Shown: piece by piece, positions 6,119-13,606 of the stretch | Layout of the letters: every line of letters starts with the position of its first letter | How positions within the stretch are numbered: the first letter of the stretch is position 1 | NCBI GenBank assembly: GCA_021812735.1 | Contig: JAKAMV010000055.1 | Coordinates: 1-21,890, forward strand | From: Chloroflexota bacterium | Lineage (GTDB): Bacteria; Chloroflexota; Limnocylindria; Limnocylindrales; CSP1-4 | DNA: 21,890 bases | Direction of reading: 5' to 3' | Made by a program: the position numbers and the translations under genes | The notes under the pieces: generated by a model | Told to the model about the DNA's origin: nothing | Database searches by the model: none | What the model saw: only the letters and a program-made list of their open reading frames with translations

Positions 6119-8320
6119 TCATGGGGCCGGTGTCGCGAGCGTGCCGTCGGGCGCGTATCGCACGACGATGGTCACCTCCGAGACGGCCGCGGTGACGGCC
6201 TGACCCATGACGGCGACGCCGCCATCCGGGGTGGGGGCGAGCCAGCTCACCTGGGCGTGCGAGGGCAGATCCTGCGGCCAGCCGGCAGCGGGGTGGCCGT
6301 TCAGGCCTACCAGCAGCACGCCGCCCCCTGCGACATCGCCCTGCATGGTGGTCGAGGCGAGGTACACGCCGCCCGGCGCGACCAGCGGCCCCATCGGCGG
6401 ACCGCCGGGGATCGCGAACGGCGCGAAGCTGCCGAACCGCGTGCCGTCCGGCAGCACGTACGGCCAGCCCGCGACTGGATGCCCCGTGTCATCGAAGGCG
6501 GCGAGGACCGCTCGTGTCGTGGTGCCCCCGGCCACGTAGAGGGTGCCGTCCGACGCGACCACCGGCGGCTGCGGCGAGAACAGGGTGCCCGGGTTGCCGC
6601 TCGACTGCAGCCCGACCATGCCGGCGGGCAGCGCGACCGGCCAGCCCGGGACCGTGCGTCCCGACGGGTCGAGCGCGACGAGCGAGCCCGTGCGGGAGAC
6701 CGACGGGTCGCCGAGGGTGAGGTACGCCGTGTCGCCGGAACCGAAGGCCGGCGCCGAGGCCGCGCCGGCAACGCGGACCGGCCAACCGGGCCTCGCCTTC
6801 CCGCTCGCGTCAAGCGCGGCGATCTCGGTGCTGGCGATGGTGTAGGCGTGGCCGCCGGGGGTCGAAGCCGCCTGGTGGCGCCAGGCGTACACCGTGCCGT
6901 CGGGCGCCAGGGCGATGCCGTCCCAGCCGACCACGGGCCACCCTGCACGCTCCGACCCGGAACGCGTGAAGGCGTACAGCGTCCCGTGCGCGTTCGTCTG
7001 CCACCACGTGTCGGAGGCCACCGCCACGTAGAGCGTGCCGTCGGGCCCGAGCAGGGGCGCCGAGAGCATGCCATCGGTCGGGAGGCGCAGCGTCACCGGC
7101 CAGCCCGCGCGTGTCGCTCCGTCGGGGCCGAGGGCGACCAGGTGCGAGGCAAGGCCTGGGCCGGCCGCGTACGTCGCATACAGCGTGCCGTCGGAACCGA
7201 CCAGCAGCGAGTCGATCCGGGTCGCACCCGGGATCGTCACCGGCCAGCCTGCCCGTGCGGTGCCATCCGGCGCGAACGCGACGATGGTGCCCACTCCCGC
7301 CACGAAGAACGTCCCGTCCGATCCGCTCGCGCTCGCGGAGACCCAGCCGCCGAAGGGCAGCCGGACGGGCCAGCCGGGCACGAGCCGTCCCGACGCGTCG
7401 AGCCGGAAGGCCTGCCCGGGCTCACCGGCCACGCCGCCCGCGATGTCGTTGCCTGCGAGGTACACGCTGCCATCCGGACCCGGAGCGGCCTCACCCGACG
7501 AACCGATCTGCAGCGTGACCGGCCAGCCCTGGGGTGCCGGCGTGACCAGCGGACCGGCCGGGGCCGCGCGCAGCAGCACCTCGAAGTAGTCCGTGCCCGA
7601 CTCCTGGTACCGGACCCGCACCTCGCCGCTCGCGGGTGCCTCCCAGCCGAGCCTCCCCGACATCGTCATCCCCGGCTGCAGGTCGGTGACCCAGCCGAGA
7701 TGCGGGGTCGGCCAGCCGGCCTCCGGGTCGAGGAGCGTCGCGCCGAACGTCTTCCAGGCGATGAACCCGATCCCCGGGAACGTGCCGGCCGGGACGTGCA
7801 GCACGTGGAAATCGACGGTGGCCTCGAGGTATACGTCCCCTTCGACGCGCGGCGTCAGCCCGGGCACCGACGCAAGTGTCTGCACGTCGCGCACGCGGAT
7901 CAGCACCGCCGGGCCCTCCGCATCGGCGTACACCGCGACCTGCCCGGGCTCGATCAGCCCGCTGGTGGAAATGGCATCGGGGGCAACGCTGGGGAATGCA
8001 GGCATGCCCGACGGGGCCGGGCTCGGAACGGCGCTCGCCACTGCGGCCGGCGACCCAGGGGCTGTCGCACGGGGCGAGGCTGCCGGTCCTAGGATCGTGC
8101 CGTGCAGCCCGAGCACGGCCAGCAGCGTCCCGCCCACGATCGCGACGGCCGCCACGCCCGCGGCAAGCGCCGTGAGGCGCCGGCGGAGCGGCACCGATGC
8201 ATGCACGGGAGCCTCGCGCGGGATCGCCGCCAGGCGCGCGCGCAGCGCCTCGGGCGGCCCACCGGCCGAGCGCTCGAGCAGGACCGAGCGCAGGTCGTCG
8301 TCGAAGCGATCCGTGCTCAT
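6119..8320 (-). CDS. Putative transmembrane anti-sigma factor with beta-propeller ectodomain
   Basis: The protein has 733 residues from the ATG at 8320, which overlaps the sigma factor stop as ATGA; the open frame further upstream is an out-of-frame reading of the sigma gene. Residues 1-45 are a charged cytosolic segment (DDDLRSVLLERSAG), residues 49-72 one transmembrane helix, then an Ala/Pro/Ser-rich linker. About 105-235 is a beta-sandwich-like domain. From about 240 to the end there are nine repeats of roughly 45 residues with consensus GWPV-x-L...GPDGTLYVA, as in PQQ/YWTD-like beta-propellers. The placement after an ECF sigma gene, the coupled translation and the single helix argue for an anti-sigma role. 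No HxxxCxxC zinc anti-sigma motif is present, and the cytosolic part is shorter than usual, so the function is inferred. Confidence 0.8.
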   Translation of the reverse strand: MSTDRFDDDLRSVLLERSAGGPPEALRARLAAIPREAPVHASVPLRRRLTALAAGVAAVAIVGGTLLAVLGLHGTILGPAASPRATAPGSPAAVASAVPSPAPSGMPAFPSVAPDAISTSGLIEPGQVAVYADAEGPAVLIRVRDVQTLASVPGLTPRVEGDVYLEATVDFHVLHVPAGTFPGIGFIAWKTFGATLLDPEAGWPTPHLGWVTDLQPGMTMSGRLGWEAPASGEVRVRYQESGTDYFEVLLRAAPAGPLVTPAPQGWPVTLQIGSSGEAAPGPDGSVYLAGNDIAGGVAGEPGQAFRLDASGRLVPGWPVRLPFGGWVSASASGSDGTFFVAGVGTIVAFAPDGTARAGWPVTIPGATRIDSLLVGSDGTLYATYAAGPGLASHLVALGPDGATRAGWPVTLRLPTDGMLSAPLLGPDGTLYVAVASDTWWQTNAHGTLYAFTRSGSERAGWPVVGWDGIALAPDGTVYAWRHQAASTPGGHAYTIASTEIAALDASGKARPGWPVRVAGAASAPAFGSGDTAYLTLGDPSVSRTGSLVALDPSGRTVPGWPVALPAGMVGLQSSGNPGTLFSPQPPVVASDGTLYVAGGTTTRAVLAAFDDTGHPVAGWPYVLPDGTRFGSFAPFAIPGGPPMGPLVAPGGVYLASTTMQGDVAGGGVLLVGLNGHPAAGWPQDLPSHAQVSWLAPTPDGGVAVMGQAVTAAVSEVTIVVRYAPDGTLATPAP

Positions 8321-8907
8321 CGCCGGCCTCCGACTCCCGCCCGCTGACCGCCGGCGAGTGGACGGCGTTCGTCGGCCTCGTAGGCTGCCCGCAGTTCGCG
8401 GAGCGCGTAGTGCAGGCGCGACTTGACCGTGCCCCGGCGTACACCGACCCTGGCCGCTATCTCGTCGATCGAGACGTCTTCGACGTGGTGCAGCAGCACG
8501 ACCAGCCGGTGCTCGGGGGTCAGGGCAGCGAGGGCCCGCCGCAATGCGTCGCGCTCGGGACTCGCCGCCAGCGCGTCGGGCGCGGGACCGTCGGCCAGCC
8601 CACCGATGGTGACTGCCCGCAGTTGGCGCCGCCGAATCCGATCGCGGCAGGCGTTCACCACGATGCGGTCGAACCAGGCGTCGAAGCGAGCGGGGTCGCG
8701 CAACTCGGACCAGCGCGCCCATGCCCGCAACCCGGCATCGTGCACGGCGTCCTGCGCCTCAGCGTCGTCCTCGAGCACGGCGCTCGCGAGGCGATAGGCT
8801 CGCTCCAGGCGGCCTGCGGTGAGACGCTCGAACGCGAGCGCCCGTTCGTCTGCTCCCCCCGCCCTGGCCTCCGCCACGGCGACCTCCCAGCTCCCCTCCG
8901 CCATCAT
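8317..8907 (-). CDS. ECF-family RNA polymerase sigma factor
   Basis: The protein has 196 residues from the ATG at 8907. A GTG at 8922 and a second ATG at 8904 are in frame; 8907 is preferred because a putative -10 element (8916-8919) overlaps the region between GTG and ATG. Region 2 runs from about residue 27 to 95, with DAEAQDAVHDAGLRAWARW and the 2.3/2.4 segment FDAWFDRIVVNACRDRIRRR. After a linker, region 4 spans about 118-175, with LTPEHRLVVLLHHVEDVS and a helix-turn-helix IDEIAARVGVRRGTVKSRLH. Regions 1 and 3 are missing, as in all ECF sigmas. There is no extra C-terminal SnoaL-type domain. It directs polymerase to a small regulon and is probably held by the coupled membrane protein downstream. 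Confidence 0.93.
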   Translation of the reverse strand: MMAEGSWEVAVAEARAGGADERALAFERLTAGRLERAYRLASAVLEDDAEAQDAVHDAGLRAWARWSELRDPARFDAWFDRIVVNACRDRIRRRQLRAVTIGGLADGPAPDALAASPERDALRRALAALTPEHRLVVLLHHVEDVSIDEIAARVGVRRGTVKSRLHYALRELRAAYEADERRPLAGGQRAGVGGRR

Positions 8908-8915
8908 GCCATCCA

Positions 8916-8941
8916 GACGCACGAGCCGGATGGCAGGTTCA
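8916..8941 (-). promoter_or_regulatory. ECF-type autoregulatory promoter of the sigma gene
   Basis: On the minus strand a -35-like TGAACC (8936-8941) is separated by 16 bases from a -10-like CGTC (8916-8919). ECF promoters commonly have an AAC core in the -35 element and CGTC or GTC in the -10 at this spacing. Transcription would begin at or next to the ATG at 8907, giving a leaderless message. Confidence 0.4.
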
Positions 8942-9021
8942 ATCTTCGGGAGCGACTAAACGGGTCGCGTCGCCAGCGGGGCGACCAGGATCGCGCCGCA
9001 GCGCGAGCCGCAGATTCGCCG

Positions 9022-9276
9022 TCACCCCACGCGCTTGAGCCGTCCGGTGCGCTTGGCGTAGCGCTCGGCGCGCGCGAACACCCATAGTCCGAGAGGCACG
9101 AGGACCACGCCCATCACGACGAGCGGCCACGCGTCCCCCAGGAGGGATGTCGCCGACACGTTCTGCACGAGGCCCTTCCGCACCGCGTCGAGCACGTAGG
9201 TGGCCGGCGAGAAGCGCGACACCACCTGCATCCAGCCCGGCAGGATGTCCACGCTGTAGTACACCCCAATCAAGTG
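9022..9276 (-). pseudogene. ABC-2 type transporter permease, C-terminal remnant
   Basis: About 84 codons match the end of a DrrB/ABC-2 permease: GVYYSVDILPGWMQVVSRFS is the conserved pre-helix loop, followed by PATYVLDAVRKGLVQNVS, one transmembrane helix (WPLVVMGVVLVPLGLWVFA) and a basic tail RYAKRTGRLKRVG to the TGA. Intact permeases have about 250 residues and six helices; here the five N-terminal helices are missing. The same frame upstream, to 9477, gives Cys/His/Gly-rich sequence unrelated to a permease, and no ATPase partner is near. It is therefore read as a 5'-truncated remnant. A weak hairpin (GTCGCC 8969-8974 with GGCGAC 8980-8985) follows the stop. Translation of a short membrane peptide from a later start cannot be excluded. 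Confidence 0.7.
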
Positions 9277-9835
9277 CCACGCCGCCGCTGGCGGGACACG
9301 TGTCCCGCGACCGCCGTCTCCCGAGCGTTCGTTCACCTCCACGCGCAATTCGCCGTGTCCAGCGCCCGCAGCCGTACCTGCCACCGGCCTGCAGCACGGG
9401 CATCCCTCAGGGCGATGCCGCCCGCAAGTCGTGTGGGCCATGACACAGCGGACCGGATGGATGATGCCCTGGAGCATGCCTCTGGCCGAACAGGGTCAGG
9501 AGCCGCTGCGGCAGGATGAGGAGAACCGACATCATGCGCGCGCCGAACAAGAGGCAGGCGGGAAGGCCACCCCAGGATCGGGCACGGGGCACCGCGGTGG
9601 AAGCAACAGGGGAACTCCCGGAGGTGGCGTTCGAGTCAATCAACGTGTTCGACGCCGCGGAGAATCGCTGCAGGGAATCGCTGGATGACAGGTGACCGGC
9701 CAAGGAGTCGGTCATCACAGCTGGCCGCTGGCATGCGCGCCCCGACTTCCACGCGCGAGCCGCTCGCACCCAACCGGCGCTCGAAGGCTGCAGAGGGGCC
9801 GGCAGCCTGGCCGCTCGCAATCCGAAGGCGCGCCC
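9277..9835. other. Intergenic stretch with no confident gene
   Basis: Between the permease remnant and the glucosidase, codon texture is poor in all frames and no known domain is recognisable. One minus-strand frame has a short hydrophobic run (MMSVLLILPQRLLTLFG near 9500) followed by a His-rich tail, without a convincing start or context. The only candidate gene is the 53-codon ORF at 9534-9695. The stretch may be decayed sequence left by the event that truncated the permease. Confidence 0.6.
9534..9695 (+). CDS. Possible small protein, 53 residues, unknown function
   Basis: This ORF has an ATG preceded by a good Shine-Dalgarno AGGAG (9519-9523, ten bases away). The N-terminal third is basic (MRAPNKRQAGRPPQDRAR), the rest acidic and hydrophilic (GELPEVAFESINVFDAAENR), with one cysteine and no membrane segment. 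About three quarters of third codon positions are G or C, somewhat less than neighbours. Its TGA overlaps a GTG (9692-9694) that opens the frame of the downstream glucosidase, so it could act as a coupled leader; the 48 codons after that GTG do not look like protein, however. No family is recognised, and it may be chance. Confidence 0.3.
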   Translation: MRAPNKRQAGRPPQDRARGTAVEATGELPEVAFESINVFDAAENRCRESLDDR

Positions 9836-12640
9836 ATGCCGGAGCGCAGTGTGAGCGCGTCGACGGAGCGATTGGCCGCGAATGAGGCTGGATCCGATCC
9901 CGAAAGCCTCCGCCTGGCCGAGGCACGTGGCGGAGTCGCCTGGAAGCGCTGGGGGCCGTACCTGGCGGAACGGGCGTGGGGCACGGTCCGGGAGGACTAC
10001 TCCCCAGGCGGCGATGCGTGGCGCTCGTTCGGGCACTCCGACGCCCGCCAGCGCGCCTACCGCTGGAGCGAGGACGGCCTGCTCGGGATCTCCGACGACC
10101 AGCAGCGGCTCTGTGTCGCGCTGTGCCTCTGGAACGAGCGTGATCCGATCCTGAAGGAGCGGCTCTTCGGCCTCACCAACCCGGAGGGCAATCACGGCGA
10201 GGACGTCAAGGAGCTGTACTTCTACCTCGACGCGTTGCCCAGCGCAGCGCTCCTGCGGGCGGCGTACCTCTATCCCCAGCGGGAATTTCCCTACACCGAT
10301 CTCGTCCGGGAGAACGCGCGACGAGCCGGCCACGGCCCGGAGTACGAGCTGCTGGACACCGGCGTGCTGGACGACGATCGCTTCTTCGACGTCGAGGTCG
10401 TCTACGCGAAGGCGGGGCCCGAGGCGATCGTGCTGCGCGTGCGCGCCACGAACCGCGGCCCCGATCCGGCCCCACTGCACCTGCTGCCCATGGCCTGGTT
10501 CCGGAACACGTGGGCGTGGGAGGACACGTCGGTCGAGCGGCCGTCGTTGCGCGTGACGGCCGACGGGGTGGTCGCCGAACATCCCACGCTCGGCCGGTAC
10601 CGGCTCGCGGCCGAGGCGGACGACGCGCCGATCGAGTGGCTGTTCACCGACAACGAGACGAACGAGGTGGCGCTCTACGGGTCGCCACCAGAGACTGCGG
10701 CGCGGTACACGAAGGACGCCGTTCACCGCTACCTGGTGGCCGGCGAGAGCGCCGCGGTCAATCCCGAAGGAATTGGGACCAGAGCCGCCGCTCACGCGCG
10801 CTGGATCGTCCCGCCTGGCGGCACCGCCGAGATTCGGTTGGCGCTCGTTGCCGATGGCGTGGCCGACGCTGCGGAGCTGGCCGGCACCGCCGATGCGGTG
10901 ATCACGGCTCGCACCGCGGACGCCGACCGTTTCTACGAGGCCCTCGCCTGGCCCTCGATGAGCGCCGAGGAGCGGCTCGTGCAGCGCCAGGCGCTGGCCG
11001 GACTCCTCTGGTCGTTCGAGTACTACGCCTACGACGTCGCCCGCTGGCGCAGGGGAGACCGGATTGCCCCGCCGGCCGGCCATGCAGAGACCCGGAATCG
11101 CGAGTGGGGCGAGCTGAGAGCGGCCGCCGTCCTGAGCGTGCCGGACACCTGGGAGTATCCCTGGTTCGCGGCCTGGGACCTTGCCTTCCAGGCGGTCACG
11201 CTCGGCCTGGTCGATCCCGACCGGGCCAAGGAGCAGCTCCTGGCCCTGCTCGACGACCGGCTGCTCCACCCGAGCGGCCAGATCCCGGCCTACGAATGGG
11301 AGTTCTCCGACCCGAACCCGCCGGTCCAGGCGTGGGCCGCGCTGCGGGTCTACGGTCGCGAGAAGCACATGACCGGCCACGGCGATCGCGCCTTCCTGGA
11401 ACGGATGCTACACGGCCTCACCCTCAACTTCGGCTGGTGGGTGAATCGCCGTGATCGCGACGGTCGCAACCTCTTCGAGGGCGGCTTCCTGGGCCTCGAC
11501 AACATCTCGATCCTCGATCGAAGTGCGATCGAGGCGGCGGGCGAGACGCTCGACCAGGCGGACGCCACGGGTTGGATCGCGTTCTTCGCCCTCGGGCTCA
11601 CCGAGATGGCTCTCGAGCTCGCCCTCGAGGAGCCCGTCTACGTGGAGCTCGCCAAGCACTTCCTTGGCCGCTTCGTGGCCATCGGCGAAGCGCTCGCGCG
11701 CGTCGGCGGCGAGGGACTCTGGGACCCCGACCAGGAGTTCTTCTTCGACCTGCTGCGCCAGCCGGGCCATGTACCCACGCGCCTGCGGGCGTTCTCGATC
11801 GCCGGGTTGGTGCCGCTGTTCGCGACGCGGGTCCTCGACCCGGAGCTGCTCGAGCGCGTGCCCGGGTTCGCGGCCTACCTGCGCCAGCTGGCAGGCGAAC
11901 AAGCGCACTTCTTCGGGGCCTGCGACTGCTTCAGCCGTGCCGGCCCGGACGGTCGGTGGCTCCTTGCGCTGGTCGATCAGCACCGCCTGTCGCCCATCCT
12001 CGACAGAATGCTCGGCGAGGACCGGTTCCTCTCGCCCCATGGCGTGCGCAGTGTCTCCCGGCGCCATCGGGAACGGGACCTGCCCGTGGACGTGACGCTG
12101 GACGGCATGACCTCTCGGGTGGAGTACGAACCGGCCGAGGCCGAGACCAGGATCAAGGGCGGAAACTCGAACTGGCGTGGTCCGGTCTGGTTCCCGCTCA
12201 ACTACCTGCTCTGGCAGGCGCTGCGCCAGTATGGCCGGTACTACGGGGAGATGGTGCGCCACCCGCTGCCGTCCGACGACGGAGCTCCGTCGGACCTTCG
12301 GTCCATCGCAGAGGACATCGGCCGGCGCCTGGTCACGCTCTACCTGCCCGCCCCCGACGGACGCCGGCCGGCGCAGGGTCCTGACGCGCGTTGGCGCGAC
12401 CACCCGGCCTTCCGGAACCGGCTCCTCTTCTTCGAGTACTTCCACGGCGAGACCGGCCAGGGCCTCGGAGCGTCCCACCAGACCGGCTGGACGGCGCTGA
12501 TCGCGAACCTGATCGACGAACTCCATCGTCCGTCCTCCGCGAGCGGCATGTCGGGCGAGGAATCGCCGGAGGTGGTGCCCGGGTCGGGAGCACGGCTCAC
12601 GGATCCGAACGGAAACGTGGGGCCGGGCGGTGGATCGTGA
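9836..12640 (+). CDS. Large MGH1/GH63-like alpha-glucosidase
   Basis: The protein has 934 residues from the ATG at 9836, with GAAGG at 9824-9828; an in-frame GTG at 9692 would add a low-complexity basic tail and is not favoured. Residues 30-360 form the N-terminal beta-rich region (GLLGISDDQQRLCVALCLWN; GVLDDDRFFDVEVVYAK). The (alpha/alpha)6 catalytic barrel follows from about 370, with PWFAAWDLAF (442-451), YEWEFSDPNPPVQAW (486-500, likely catalytic acid D492), FEGGFLGLDN (547-556), WRGPVWFPLNY (from 780) and EYFHGETGQGLGASHQTGWT (867-886, likely catalytic Glu 867 or 872). The family (GH63 and relatives, such as mannosylglycerate/glucosylglycerate hydrolases and YgjK) releases glucose or mannose by inversion. 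There is no signal peptide, so it acts in the cytosol. The stop overlaps the methyltransferase start. The substrate is unknown. Confidence 0.88.
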   Translation: MPERSVSASTERLAANEAGSDPESLRLAEARGGVAWKRWGPYLAERAWGTVREDYSPGGDAWRSFGHSDARQRAYRWSEDGLLGISDDQQRLCVALCLWNERDPILKERLFGLTNPEGNHGEDVKELYFYLDALPSAALLRAAYLYPQREFPYTDLVRENARRAGHGPEYELLDTGVLDDDRFFDVEVVYAKAGPEAIVLRVRATNRGPDPAPLHLLPMAWFRNTWAWEDTSVERPSLRVTADGVVAEHPTLGRYRLAAEADDAPIEWLFTDNETNEVALYGSPPETAARYTKDAVHRYLVAGESAAVNPEGIGTRAAAHARWIVPPGGTAEIRLALVADGVADAAELAGTADAVITARTADADRFYEALAWPSMSAEERLVQRQALAGLLWSFEYYAYDVARWRRGDRIAPPAGHAETRNREWGELRAAAVLSVPDTWEYPWFAAWDLAFQAVTLGLVDPDRAKEQLLALLDDRLLHPSGQIPAYEWEFSDPNPPVQAWAALRVYGREKHMTGHGDRAFLERMLHGLTLNFGWWVNRRDRDGRNLFEGGFLGLDNISILDRSAIEAAGETLDQADATGWIAFFALGLTEMALELALEEPVYVELAKHFLGRFVAIGEALARVGGEGLWDPDQEFFFDLLRQPGHVPTRLRAFSIAGLVPLFATRVLDPELLERVPGFAAYLRQLAGEQAHFFGACDCFSRAGPDGRWLLALVDQHRLSPILDRMLGEDRFLSPHGVRSVSRRHRERDLPVDVTLDGMTSRVEYEPAEAETRIKGGNSNWRGPVWFPLNYLLWQALRQYGRYYGEMVRHPLPSDDGAPSDLRSIAEDIGRRLVTLYLPAPDGRRPAQGPDARWRDHPAFRNRLLFFEYFHGETGQGLGASHQTGWTALIANLIDELHRPSSASGMSGEESPEVVPGSGARLTDPNGNVGPGGGS

Positions 12641-13443
12641 GCTCAGAGCCCCACGCGACGTCGGCGCCGCGACGCGCAGGCATCCGCGAGCGCGTGGCGG
12701 TGGTCCTTGCGCGAGCCTACTTCGACCTCTCATACCGGTTGCTCGTCGGGTCGGAGGCCGGGCGACGGCTGCTGCAGCTCACGGCGTCGGGTGACGAGCC
12801 GGTCCACGGCTATTTCACCGCCGAGGACCGCGCCGTGTTCCTTGCCGCTCTGGCCCCTGTGGGAGGTGAGCGGCTGCTGGACCTCGGCAGTGGGATCGGG
12901 GGCATCGCCCTGGAGACGCACCGGCTCACCGGCGTCGAGATCGTAGGCGTCGATGTCTCCGCGTCGGCCGTCGCGACCGCGTCCCGCCGGGCCGAGCGCG
13001 CAGGAGTCTCCGAAGCGATCAGGTTCGTCCAGGGCAATCTCGCGAAGCCCCCGCGTATCGGTGCGACGGGCGCCTACGCCATCGACTCGCTGATGTTCCT
13101 GCCGGAACCGGCACGCGTGCTCCGTGACATCGGCGAGGAGCTCGGGCCGGGGCGGCCCATCTTCGCGACACTCCTCGTTCTCGGTGCGGACGGGGGGACA
13201 CGCCTGGAGCGCTCGCTCCGGAGAGCAGGCATGCGCGTAGCGCGACTCGACGACGTGACGACGGCGCTCCTGGCGAGCAGCGAGGGCCGCGCGAACGTGG
13301 CCCGAGACCTGTCACACGACAGGACCATCACCGCCAGGGGCCGCCTGGCGGTGCATCTCGTGCTCGTCGAGGAGTGCCTGGTCCAGGTCCTGGTCGGGCA
13401 TGGTTGCGCCGGCCGCTGGCGGATCGTGACATGGCACGAGTGA
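12637..13443 (+). CDS. SAM-dependent methyltransferase coupled to the glucosidase
   Basis: The protein has 268 residues from the GTG at 12637, which forms a GTGA overlap with the glucosidase stop; GGTGGA just upstream is a plausible ribosome site, and the longer upstream frame is antisense-like shadow. Motif I is RLLDLGSGIGGIALE (about residues 85-99), followed by IVGVDVS with the ribose-binding Asp, FVQGNLAK (motif II region) and AIDSLMFLPEPARVLRDIG, as in ubiE/CoQ5-type class I enzymes. The N-terminal 75 residues include ARAYFDLSYRLLVGSEAGRR and a conserved-looking GYFTAEDRAVFL, possibly a lid. The strict coupling suggests it works with the glucosidase, perhaps on the same sugar or glycoside, but the acceptor is not readable from sequence. 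Confidence 0.85.
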   Translation: MSSEPHATSAPRRAGIRERVAVVLARAYFDLSYRLLVGSEAGRRLLQLTASGDEPVHGYFTAEDRAVFLAALAPVGGERLLDLGSGIGGIALETHRLTGVEIVGVDVSASAVATASRRAERAGVSEAIRFVQGNLAKPPRIGATGAYAIDSLMFLPEPARVLRDIGEELGPGRPIFATLLVLGADGGTRLERSLRRAGMRVARLDDVTTALLASSEGRANVARDLSHDRTITARGRLAVHLVLVEECLVQVLVGHGCAGRWRIVTWHE

Positions 13444-13457
13444 TGGGGGGAAGCACT

Positions 13458-13514
13458 CCCCGCCCAGCCGCCCGCCGGTCCCCGCGGCAGGTGGGCCGGT
13501 CAGGGTCGGCGGGG
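13458..13514. terminator. Possible bidirectional hairpin between convergent genes
   Basis: CCCCGCC (13458-13464) pairs with GGCGGGG (13508-13514) across a long, GC-rich, internally foldable loop in the 163-bp gap between the convergent methyltransferase and GH13 genes. The position suits a shared terminator; no T-run is present, and the long loop makes the call weak. Confidence 0.25.
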
Positions 13515-13606
13515 GAGGCGAACGCCGCACGGCCCCATTCGTCACCTGCGACCCTCGGCACCATGGGCCGGGGGTCGCTCCCTGTCCGGCACTGACGTGG
13601 GTCGGC

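Noticed and set aside
8321..8722. In-frame N-terminal extension of 134 residues on the propeller protein
   Set aside because: It overlaps the sigma factor in another frame, is Arg-rich and low in complexity, and the ATG at 8320 overlaps the sigma stop in the manner of neighbouring gene junctions.
9431..9688. 85-codon plus-strand ORF overlapping the candidate small gene
   Set aside because: It has poor codon texture, low-complexity Gly/Arg sequence and no ribosome site; the shorter ORF at 9534 in another frame has better start signals.
9407..13443. Very long open frames on the strand opposite the glucosidase, and long upstream extension of the methyltransferase
   Set aside because: High GC content makes antisense and out-of-frame readings open. 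Their translations are Arg/Gly/Pro-rich without domains, while the glucosidase frame has clear family motifs.
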